Shown here: positions 46,771 to 56,062 of the stretch, in pieces | How the letters are laid out: the number at the start of each line of letters is the position of its first letter | How positions within the stretch are numbered: position 1 is the stretch's first letter | Source: Adenophora triphylla var. japonica | Taxonomy: Eukaryota > Streptophyta > Magnoliopsida > Asterales > Campanulaceae | Assembly: GCA_022495995.1 (NCBI GenBank) | Contig: JAFEMH010002320.1 | Coordinates: forward strand, 186,001-250,000 | Reading direction: 5' to 3' | Length of the DNA stretch: 64,000 nt | Notes under the pieces: generated by a model | Told to the model about the DNA's origin: nothing | Database searches by the model: none | The model's input: only the letters and a program-made list of their open reading frames with translations | Made by a program: the position numbers and the translations under genes

Positions 46771-47059
46771 GAGGGCTCCCCCTCCCTCATTTTACACATC
46801 TCCCTCTTCTCTCCTCTCCCCCCAGCCTTTAGTAACCCCTCTAAGTCCTTCCGAGGCAATCCCGGCCCCTTTCGGATCCTTCTGAGGCCTTCCGAGCTCC
46901 CTTGTGGTGCTCCGAAGCCTCTCCGAGCGCTCCCGCGACGCTCCCGCACTGCCCCGAGGCACTCTCGAGGTACTCTGAGTCCCCTCGTGGTACTCCGAGG
47001 CCTTGCCTGGTCTTTCCCGAGGCGTCCCAACTCTTTCTTAGTCAAACCGGCGATTCCGG

Positions 47060-47205
47060 CCCACGCCGAACCTCTGCCCGAGTGAGCCCTGCCATCCCAA
47101 CGCACGCCGAAACTCTGCCCGAGTGATCCCTGCGATCCCAACGCACGCCGAACCTCTGCGCGAGAGATCCCTGCGATCCCAACGCACGCCGAAACTCTGT
47201 CCGCA
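47060..47205 (+). repeat. 41-bp tandem repeat in the gypsy-1 LTR, four units
   Basis: CACGCCGAAMCTCTG recurs at 47062, 47103, 47143 and 47184, with GATCCCAACG between units. Confidence 0.85.
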
Positions 47206-47722
47206 GACAACAGGCTCATCCCGAAGCAAACCCGGTCCACCCCGAAACACTATTCCATCCTCAAACACTATTCCCCCGCGGAAGACAGACATGAACCAAC
47301 ATTGGTAAGGCTTCCTTCCTATACTATTCCAATACATTTCAAATACGCAGTGTACAATGTAGACATTCGATACAGCATGCGTTTTTAAAAGCACATACAC
47401 ACACACAACAGTTAAAGAATATAAGGGGTACCGAAAGACTCGTTTTTACGAGGCGACTTGGGTGAGCTCTAATATTCTAATATTCTCTTCCCGAGGAGTC
47501 ATCTGACCTCCGAACTCAAAAATCTCATCACACAAAAAACAGTTTATTTTTATTTTAAACTGATGCCCTTTTTCAATGTTTTGGGCTTAATAAAAATGGC
47601 GTGGCGACTCTACAAAGCAAAAACACAGCGAGACACCTCCCTCCAAAAGAAAACGCCGCAAGGCCGCAAAATGCCAGATGCCGGGGCGCGAGCGCGCTGC
47701 CTCTCGGATCCGGGCTATTTCA

Positions 47723-49055
47723 GTTTGGCGACTCTGCTGGGAATGTTTTTGTTTTAAAAAAAAACTTTTAAACAAAACAAAAGATTTTTTTAAAACGATG
47801 ATGAGGGTCAAACTTTCATTTTACCCCCTTCTTTAACTGTTGTGTGTGTGTGCATGTGCTTTACTTTTTTATTTTACAAAGAAAATAAAAATACAAAAAA
47901 AATGCATCAATATACATCTGTGTACATACATTTAAAATTCTTCAAAAACTTCTGTTTTACTCAGAAAAAGAATTTTAGAGACCGCACACTACTCACACTG
48001 CTGCCTCGGTACGCCACACGCTACTCACACTGCTGCCTCAGTTACACCGCACGCTACGCGCACTGCTGCCTCGGATACACTGCACACTACAACCCTTAAC
48101 CCGAAGTGGTCTGAGTTGTAGTCCGTTTGGTCTTCCTAGGCCTCTTGAATGCTCACGGGATCATTCCAAACATCCCATCCTAGCTAAGCGTCAACCCTGC
48201 ACGTTTGAGTCTTGGGTCACACTCTGTCCAGACTCGGTTGGTTTTTACCCGGTCCGTATCATACAAGCCTAGATACATATCCCATGCCGGCCATTTTCTG
48301 AGTCGAGGCTCGGAACTCAAGATCCCTTGCGCAAGCAAAGCGATGAAAGGTCATGCTAAAATCTTGACCTGATCTTGATTTCCAAAGCTACACCCAGACG
48401 ATGTTCCGTCCCGGATATACATCCATGCCCACATGACACCATGACATCAAGCCTTTAATACGTCAGCCATGATGATATGACCCAGCCAACGCCTAACGTC
48501 ACAGATCCCTTGCGCAAGCAAGGTAAAGAGAGGTCATGCCGAACTCTCGACCCGATCTTGACTCAGTGGCCGGCTCGGTTCACTATTCACATGGCTAACG
48601 AATTAAAAGGAACGTGACAGGCTCGGTCCTTAGGTTCGGTTTTTTCTTTTAGGCCGGTGGAAACCGCTTGCCCTGTCCACCCTGGGAAGTTGAAATACAG
48701 GTGCAAAATGAGGGGCTTATAGCCGCACAGATGGTCTCCACTGACCCAAGATCTAGCATAGTTGCGAAAAAGAAGAGCAATCTTTTCCAACCTACCTAGG
48801 ATTCTGAGAAAACACTATTTTAAGTAAATTAAAACAACAAAAAAAATCAGAAATAAAAAGAAAAAAACCGCATGTCACGTGAGCTTTCCCCCTTTTTTCA
48901 TCCAAAAGGCTTTCACATGTCTAAACCTTACCCGTCACCCCCCTCCAGCGAACCGAGAGTGGTTGAGAGTACCCGGGAGCCGCCTCTCCAGTGTCAAAGT
49001 CGCAGGGTCCGACATCTTTCCCCGTACAGCCACCAGAACAACCCTTCAACTCCTC
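47723..49055 (+). other. gypsy-1 primer site and leader
   Basis: Starts with TTTGGCGACTCTGCTGGG, a plant gypsy primer-like site. No gene. Three to four 31-33-bp repeats with CACTGCTGCCTC lie at 47981-48087. A duplicated block with CCCTTGCGCAAGCAA occurs near 48324 and 48508. The end of the leader is homologous to the gypsy-2 leader (GATCTAG-x-ATAGTTGCGAAAAAGAAG near 48751, compare 63380). Confidence 0.65.
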
Positions 49056-51779
49056 ATGGCCAAGTCGGTGGATAACGACGAGGAAAACGGGACCTTACCC
49101 CCGAGAAATTTCCCAACATGGAAGGAAGTTTGGCAAGTCATCATGGCTCTTGAGAAACGCCAAGGCGAACAGCAGGCCTGGATCGAAGGTGCCATGCACC
49201 ACTTCGGAAGATTAGCCACCCCCCAACCACCTGGGGCTTCCAAAGACATGCCTGCTCCTGCAGCTTCTAAAGTCTCTCATTGTCTCCCAGAAGTCAATCT
49301 GTTGCCCTCGTACGAGCTATGCAGTTACGACATAAAGCCACAAGACCCCCCGGGGGAAGACGTGTACGGTCAACATCTTGAGGTCCCGATACCACCGCCG
49401 AACAACGAACACATCTGGTGGGACATCTGCGATTGCACCGCTTGTCTGGAAATGGAATTCCAAGATGAAATGAACGAGGATCGCCCTCGAAGAAAGAAGA
49501 AACCCTCTTCTCAACAAAAACTAAAGAAGAGATACGATTCCGGCGACCCCACGGTCGGAACCCTTGGAGAACCATCAGGAAAGTTTGACTACTACGTCAT
49601 CTATTCCAGCAAATCTCCTCAGCCTAGCTCTGCACAAGACCACAGCAACGTCTGCTCCATGATCAGCTGGGATGAGCTCTGCACCGCCATCAACGGCCCG
49701 AGGGTCCAGATACCTCAGCCCCTATCCTGGGAAGATCTCAATGCCACCGTTGACACTACAATAAAAGCAATGACGGTAAACGAACTGAAATGCGCAATAT
49801 GGCCCTACGCCAATCAAGGCCCTCTCATTATAGAAATAGGAGATACAAGTAAAGTAGCCAAGCCAAAGGTGAACGTACTGACATGTTCCAGTCAAATCCC
49901 GATGAATCCTCCACGGGCAGACAAAAGGCCAGCCATGCCTGAGCCTCGAACTGAAAAGGGGCCCTATGCCAAAGAAGCCGAAACCCTTGACCCGAAGGCT
50001 GAAGATCCTGTCTTAACTCAGCTCAAGCGTACTCAGGCTAACATCTCACTCTGGTCCTTACTCACTTCCTCTTACCCGCACAAACTCAAGTTGGAGGAAA
50101 GCCTAGCTCAGACCATGGTACCCATCACCGTGACACCAGATGAAGCGGTTCAGATGATCGGCAACGTTCATTACAACAACATCATCACGTTCACGGAGCT
50201 CGACCTCCCAAAATTTGGGGCTGACCACAATGAGCCTCTCTACATAACAGTTCAACTTGATGAGCGCCGCCTCCCTCGGGTCTTGGTAGATGGGGGATCA
50301 GTCATGAACGTTCTTCCATCCAAAATGATGGATCTACTCGGGATCAAGACCACTGATCTGAAACCCTCAACTCAGACAATCAAGGCATACGATTCAACAT
50401 CTCGCTCAGTCTTGGGAATAGCCACCCTGAATCTGTGGTTCGGAAAGCAGATGGTCTCGACCGACTTCCAAGTCATCGACATCCCGATCACATTCACTGC
50501 CATCCTGGGATGCCTTTGGCTACACCAGATCAATGGGGTGGCCTCCACCCTCCACCAGTGCATAAAGTTCGTCCAAGGAATAGACCTTACCATCATCTAT
50601 GGTGATAGCATAATCACCGAAGGGACCGACACAAACGGCGTCCCGGTCTTGGAAATCGAACACGACAATGACGGCATGATGCTGACAGGGTTCACAATCG
50701 AAAGCCCAAAGACCCAGGTGTGCCACATAGACCTGCCTTTAATCTGGGACCAGATCCCTCCCCCGATGAAAATGATGAAGCGCATGAACTACATCCCGGG
50801 GCTTGGTTTGGGAAAACGCCATCAGGATACCCAACAAATCATCAATATCAAGGAACAGAATACCCTCCATGGCTTGGGATACCTTCCTACTCCCGATGAC
50901 GCTGCAGAAGACAGAAGAGCTGCGCGGAAACGCTCCACCAATAGCAAAAGGGGCTTGCACGTAATTTCCGATCTTCGCCCTTACAGCTTCGACATGCCCA
51001 GGTACTTCACAAAGAAAGCTGGCAGTTTGAACGAAGACGCAGAAAAGGGAACAGAGTTGATCAACGCCAAACAAAGCTGGCCGACAACCATGGATAAGCT
51101 CCAGCAGAACCTCGCAAGGTTCAGAGGCCTCAAGGCAAATCCCGTCAGAAGAGCATTCCTCGACACACCACCTCTGCTGGGACCCACGACCACCACTATT
51201 CACAATGAATTCTGGTTCGGGAAAACCCCCTCTTTGGCAGAGGAACTCAAAAAACTCTCTGTCAACACCCCTGCCCCCAACAAGCGGGACGAGTCCGCAT
51301 TCGAGCTAGCAATGCCCAAGACAAGAGCGAAAGACTCCGCAGACAATGCTTGGAATGATCCCCTGCTCCACCAGCTCTTCAGTGAAGAAATCGAGGTGCC
51401 AGACCTAATCGATTTTGTTTCTGATAACTCTACGATAGCCATGATCGGGAGCGGCAACACAAAGCCTTTCAACCCCCACCTCCTATCAAACCCATTGCCA
51501 CTCAATAATTGGGCCACCTTCTCCGGACCTACCGCCAGCAAGAAGGACATGATCGAACAACTTGGTCTGACCCCTCGAGTCCTAGAGTCTAGTGTCAAAG
51601 CCCATCCTGAGTCCATTATCTTTGAATTCAAGTCTCTCAAGTCATCTGATGGCCTCACGCCAGAAGATTACGAACTCATTGCCAATAATGTATTCCCGTA
51701 TGCTCTTAATGAATGCTTCGATCTTTTCGAGTATCCTCTCATTGCATCTTTAACAACTGATGAGTTAACTAACACGTAA
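49056..51779 (+). CDS. gypsy-1 gag-protease polyprotein with G-patch, 907 codons, open
   Basis: ATG 49056 (MAKSVDNDEENG) is the first ATG of a long frame that is open further upstream. A charged helical part (WKEVWQVIMALEKRQGEQQ) opens it. I see no clear gag core and no CCHC knuckle. The retropepsin-like segment near residue 410 reads RVLVDGGSVMNVLP, the D-G-G-S form usual in Tat/Ogre-type elements. Around 580 MNYIPGLGLGKRHQD and HGLGYLPT form a G-patch, a known companion of this protease type. It ends LTTDELTNT-stop, with no RT following. A frame this long without stops, in an element that lacks RT, is notable; selection or recent origin could explain it. Confidence 0.75.
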   Translation: MAKSVDNDEENGTLPPRNFPTWKEVWQVIMALEKRQGEQQAWIEGAMHHFGRLATPQPPGASKDMPAPAASKVSHCLPEVNLLPSYELCSYDIKPQDPPGEDVYGQHLEVPIPPPNNEHIWWDICDCTACLEMEFQDEMNEDRPRRKKKPSSQQKLKKRYDSGDPTVGTLGEPSGKFDYYVIYSSKSPQPSSAQDHSNVCSMISWDELCTAINGPRVQIPQPLSWEDLNATVDTTIKAMTVNELKCAIWPYANQGPLIIEIGDTSKVAKPKVNVLTCSSQIPMNPPRADKRPAMPEPRTEKGPYAKEAETLDPKAEDPVLTQLKRTQANISLWSLLTSSYPHKLKLEESLAQTMVPITVTPDEAVQMIGNVHYNNIITFTELDLPKFGADHNEPLYITVQLDERRLPRVLVDGGSVMNVLPSKMMDLLGIKTTDLKPSTQTIKAYDSTSRSVLGIATLNLWFGKQMVSTDFQVIDIPITFTAILGCLWLHQINGVASTLHQCIKFVQGIDLTIIYGDSIITEGTDTNGVPVLEIEHDNDGMMLTGFTIESPKTQVCHIDLPLIWDQIPPPMKMMKRMNYIPGLGLGKRHQDTQQIINIKEQNTLHGLGYLPTPDDAAEDRRAARKRSTNSKRGLHVISDLRPYSFDMPRYFTKKAGSLNEDAEKGTELINAKQSWPTTMDKLQQNLARFRGLKANPVRRAFLDTPPLLGPTTTTIHNEFWFGKTPSLAEELKKLSVNTPAPNKRDESAFELAMPKTRAKDSADNAWNDPLLHQLFSEEIEVPDLIDFVSDNSTIAMIGSGNTKPFNPHLLSNPLPLNNWATFSGPTASKKDMIEQLGLTPRVLESSVKAHPESIIFEFKSLKSSDGLTPEDYELIANNVFPYALNECFDLFEYPLIASLTTDELTNT

Positions 51780-53244
51780 CAGTTAATAACAATTCATCTA
51801 AAAAAAGAAGCAAACACATTAATTGAATAAATGCATTAAGCAAACATTTAAGCATGTTGTCAAACGAGAGAAAAACCGGGCCCAAGCTGCCGAGAAGGTT
51901 TTAATCACAGTGATTTGGGGAACTGCTGAAGAGCCAAAGAGACGCAAGTCAGAAGCCTCTTCACCAGCACAGCCCAACAATCAGATCTTCCAATACCTCA
52001 AAAACGGGGAAACAGCCTTCATGAACGAAGAAGGTGAACGCAGGGAAGGAGCCAAAGCCAAGAGCATCATGGCCCTAAAACGCCTAGCCTCTCACTTTGT
52101 CATCCTTGGGGACATGCTATACAAGAAACGCTACCAAGGACCGCTCCTACGCTGCATCAGCCAGGAAGAAGCAAGCGAGCTCATGAACGAAGTCCACAAC
52201 GGGGCTTGCGGCCCCCCACATGAACGCCAGGGCCCTGATGCAAATCATTCTCCGGATGGGCTACTACTGGATCTCCATGGAGGCAGACTGCATCCACTTT
52301 GTCCGAAGCTGCGACAAGTGTCAACGGTTCTCCAACCTCAATCATCTACCTCCTCACGATCTCTACTGCATGACTACGCCCTGGCCCTTCGCCACATGGG
52401 GAATCGACGTCATCGGGAAAATCGCTCCACCAGGCAGCAACGGCCACGAATTCGTCTTGGTAGCCATCGACTACTTCACCAAATGGGTCAAAGCCAAGTC
52501 CTACAAGGTGCTCACCTCCAAGAAAGTGGCACATTTCCTCAAGGAAAACATCATCTGCCGATACGGCATCCCGAATGAGGTCATATCAGACAACGGCTCC
52601 CACTTCGAAGGTGAATGCGACAGACTGCTGGCTAATTTTTTAATCACGCGCCACAAATCTTCTCCCTACCGGCCACAAACAAATGGCACCGTACAAGCAG
52701 CAAACAAGACCCTCGAATAGATCATCCGAAAAATGACCACCCAAGGACAAGATTGGCCCGAGAAGCTGCACCTTGCACTCTGGGGCTATCGAACATCAGT
52801 CAGAATAGCCACGGGAGAAACTCCATTTGCCCTGACATACGGGATGGAAGCAGTCCTGCCCGTTGAATTGGAAATTCCCTCACTCCGAGTGCTGCTGGAA
52901 AACGAAATCACGAAGTCGAATGGCTCCGAAGCCGACACGACGAATTGGCTCTGCTAGACGAGCAATGACTAAAGGCCATGGAACACGTCCGAGACTACCA
53001 AAGCAGAATAGCTAGAGCTTTCGACAAGAAAGTCAAATCCCGAGACATCAGAGAAGGCGATCTGGTACTCAAAGAAAAGCCTCCCACTCGAACCAACCCA
53101 CTGGGAAAATGGGAACCAACATGGATCGGCCCTTTCGTGGTTCAAAAGATCTTCTCCGGAGGTGCCATGAAGCTGACAGACCTAGACGGCAATCCCTTCA
53201 TGAACCCAGACAACGGAAGCAAACTTCGCAGATACTTCGCCTAA
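51780..53244 (+). pseudogene. gypsy-1 integrase, degenerate; RT and RNase H missing upstream
   Basis: Integrase zinc-binding sequence appears at about 52090-52330 (LRCISQEEASELMNEVHNG, then CDKCQRF) with a frameshift near 52225 in a C run. The core has WGIDVIGKI and VISDNGSHF, but the third catalytic position reads NGTVQAANKTLE, where gypsy integrases have NG-x-V-E, so Glu is Gln. A TAG at 52718, a frameshift near 52912 and a TGA near 52970 follow. The C-terminal part (KVKSRDIREGDLVL, KWEPTWIGPFVV) ends RRYFA-stop at 53244. Only about 100 bp separate the gag-protease stop from integrase-type sequence, so the RT/RNase H segment was deleted. Confidence 0.85.
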
Positions 53245-54094
53245 AGAAGAATAACTGTGAATCTCTTGGCACTCCATGTAGTGTCAAACTACGCAGACCT
53301 GAGCCCTCTAGTCCGGGGGAACGTAGGCAACCTTAATTGGTCCGGTCTAAAAACACACAAAAAAGTCAAAAGTTTGAATGTCAATCAAGACCTCCATCAG
53401 ACTACACACTTTCCAAGAGCATGTCCCCACCATCACCTTGACCAAGTCAAACGACGGCGGCAATATCAAAAGACATCCGAGGGTCACTCAACATCAAATG
53501 ACTGACCCATGTCAACTTCCAAGCTAAGGGCTTGTCTTTGCCCTCACGCGCTTCAAAAAAAAAAGAGAGCTCAAGCAGAGGCTTACAAAAAAAAGAAGCT
53601 CAAGCAGGCGCTTACAAAAAAAAAATAAAAGGCTCAAGCAGAAGCTACGAAAGAGGTCAAGAGCCCACCGCCAACAAACAAGAGGCAAGGAAGCTACGGA
53701 AAAGACCATCAAAACGACTTGTCAAGGGATGATCTAACCTCCCATCCAAACACAAAGCCCAAGCAAAAGGGATTGCCGTCAAGGCCCAGGCTGCTTCAGT
53801 CCGCAAATACAACAAAAAGGTCCAAAGATGGACGCTGCCAAGGTTCACAAAAGAAACAAAAAGCGAACAAGAGATCTTGTGACTCGACAAAGCTTTAAAA
53901 GTAAATAACAAATCACTAACGATTACAACATTTCTTGATGAGTTCAAGCACGGTCTACTCTCAAGTTCACAACATGCTAAAAGACAGCTTAATACATTTA
54001 ACAAATAATGTGTTTACAATGCAATGAATGGATACCTAGGAGGTCATTCCGCGCCATCTGCGCTAATCCCCTCGTCATTCTTCCCCTTCTTCCC
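53245..54094. other. gypsy-1 spacer between integrase and antisense genes
   Basis: No gene. A degenerate repeat of about 32 bp (CTTACAAAAAAAAGAAGCTC type, three units) lies at about 53550-53655. Confidence 0.55.
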
Positions 54095-55569
54095 TCATCC
54101 CCGATGAGTCTTCTTTCGCTCCACGCGAGCCAGCTCTGCGTCTCTCAGTCCGAGATTAGGGGTCCTCCCCGTAGAGTCAGACAATCCAGTAGCTCGTAGA
54201 GCTTCATTCGCTCGTGCTTCGGCTCGGATCTCCTCCCTGCGAGTCTGCAAAAGAGGACCTCTCTCCGTCAGTCGATCAACTCTGGTCTCGTAGTCAAACA
54301 AAGCATCTCCCGTGACATCCTGAGGGTCAGACCAAGCTTCGGCACTCCTAAGGCAATAGCTACTACGGCAATCGGGCCCCAGAATCACTTCACGCCAGTT
54401 CCCCAAAACCACTTGGGACTGCCCAACGCACTGCTCATACCAAGCCAGGTACTGGGTCATCAATACGACATTCTCCCGACATCCAAGGAGCACCACATGA
54501 GGGAAAGCGGAACACGTCCATACCCTTAAGAAATACAAAAGAGAACCTGGAGCTGCCATACAGAGAGAAGCCACCTCCCCAGTGGCAAGGTCATCCCAGC
54601 CCAACAAAGGCTCCTGCTTCATCCCAAACTGCCGGAAAACAAGCGACGGAATGTAGAAGGAGGAACAAGACAAACCTGGAACTCTGACAACATAGGACCC
54701 TTCCTGAAAGGCCCTCCTAGTCTCAATCCCCCAGTGTGGAACCCGCCAGCGGATCTGAAGCGTACCAAGCTGTGCCATCCATCTCTCCCAGGCAGACTGG
54801 TCCATATCCAACACAAGAGGACGCTGAGCAAATGTCCACGGGATAAATGACACTGGAGCCTCGGGCATAGCCTGGAGTCTCTCTCGCAGCCACAGAGTGA
54901 GAAAAGCGGGGATTCCCCCTCTCATGAACTTATCCCCAGTCGCCAGACGATCAATGCCGTGAAGGGTCTCCCCCAGCACCAACGGGACATTATCCTCTCC
55001 AGCTCTGCAGTGCCCAACTACATCCAGCAAGGCACCATCACATACCCCAAGGGAGCTGACCATGAAAAGCATTTCTATCACGCACAAGGCAAATGAATCC
55101 CACGAGACGTCACTCTCGTCATCAATCATAAACCGCTTCGGCAGCGCAGAAATGTCAATATGACCCGAATCAAAGGTCATGCCCTGCACTTCTCCCAACA
55201 AAGTTCGAAGAAAGCCTGCGAGTTTCACGCTCACGGCAGCACCGCCAATCAAAGGAAGCGAGATGGCCTCCACCTCCGGTCCTCCAATCAAAGCCCAAAA
55301 ATCCTCAAAGGTGGGCACCATTTCATTGTAGGAGAAGCAATACACATGCCTCCTAACATCCCAGAACTTCGCGGTAGCCCGCAACAATTCCTAATCAGGA
55401 ACCAACTCCTTAAGGGACCAAACCAAGAAGAGTCGAAACCTTACATCGAAAGCCCGCCTCTGATGCCTCATATGGTGTCGCATCCACATTTTCAGCCGCT
55501 CAAGGAAGTATGCTTGCCGCTCCTTCGAAAGCCTCGGCAATACTCTTGGAACATACGAAGAATCCATGG
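54095..55569 (-). pseudogene. Antisense ORF 1 of gypsy-1, DUF7745-like, single amber stop
   Basis: From ATG 55569 (MDSSYVPRVLPRLSKE) the minus strand stays in one frame for about 490 codons, broken only by TAG at 55391-55393 between LKELVPD and ELLRATAKFWD. LLRATAKFWDVRRHVYCFSY and NEMVPTFEDFWALIGGP recall the DUF7745-type domain, common in plant retroelement-derived proteins. No zinc knuckle, RT or membrane span is seen. Two GGTCCGTACGGACC-type palindromes lie 115-160 bp upstream of the start. One point change would explain the stop, so the frame was open until recently. Confidence 0.65.
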
Positions 55570-55683
55570 CAAAAATGGAGGTTCCTAGAGAAAATGGGGA
55601 AGAAAGCTCGAAATGACTGCAAATGGGAAGTGGGGAAAGTCCAGACATCCGGAAAACACTTATCCCTTTCCAAAAGCAAAGGA

Positions 55684-55728
55684 GATCCGTACGGACCTTT
55701 TTGCACCTCAAGTTGGTCCGTACGGACC
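55684..55728. repeat. GGTCCGTACGGACC palindromes upstream of antisense ORF 1
   Basis: GATCCGTACGGACC at 55684-55697 (one change) and a perfect copy at 55715-55728, each followed on the plus strand by TTTTTGCA or TTATTGCA, as in the LTR. Confidence 0.9.
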
Positions 55729-56062
55729 TTATTGCACCATGGTCCCATGTTTCCAGCAAACAGTACAATAGCCACTGTTCCCAGCAGGACCTTGCTCCAA
55801 ACTGTCCAAATTCTGGCCAAAGCCATTTCCGGCAAGCATACACTACCCACAAACGCAATCCCAGCTCACGTGGCATGCACAAATAATAAACTAGCAACAA
55901 TTCCTAGGACAATTCCCGGGAATCACAAAATACGGCATTACATCTTAAAATAAAATACTTTGCGTTGCAAATACAAGTGTTTTATTACATGTACCCATAA
56001 TGTCTGTTGCTAAACAAAAAAAAAGAGAAAAGAGAAATGGAAAGAGGAAAATCAAATGAGCC

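Larger units (their letters stand above)
46307..47722 (+). repeat. gypsy-1 5' LTR
   Basis: TGTAAGTACCCCAATCTGG to GGGCTATTTCA (TG...CA), directly before the primer-like site. U3 holds four GGTCCGTACGGACC-type palindromes, followed by TATAAATA at 46763, a GC-rich CT-biased stretch and a 41-bp tandem repeat. Confidence 0.75.

Noticed and set aside
46659..47406. Arg/Gly-rich minus-strand ORFs of up to 193 codons
   Set aside because: They lie within the GC-rich transcribed part of the gypsy-1 LTR and its 41-bp repeats; composition keeps frames open and no domain is seen.
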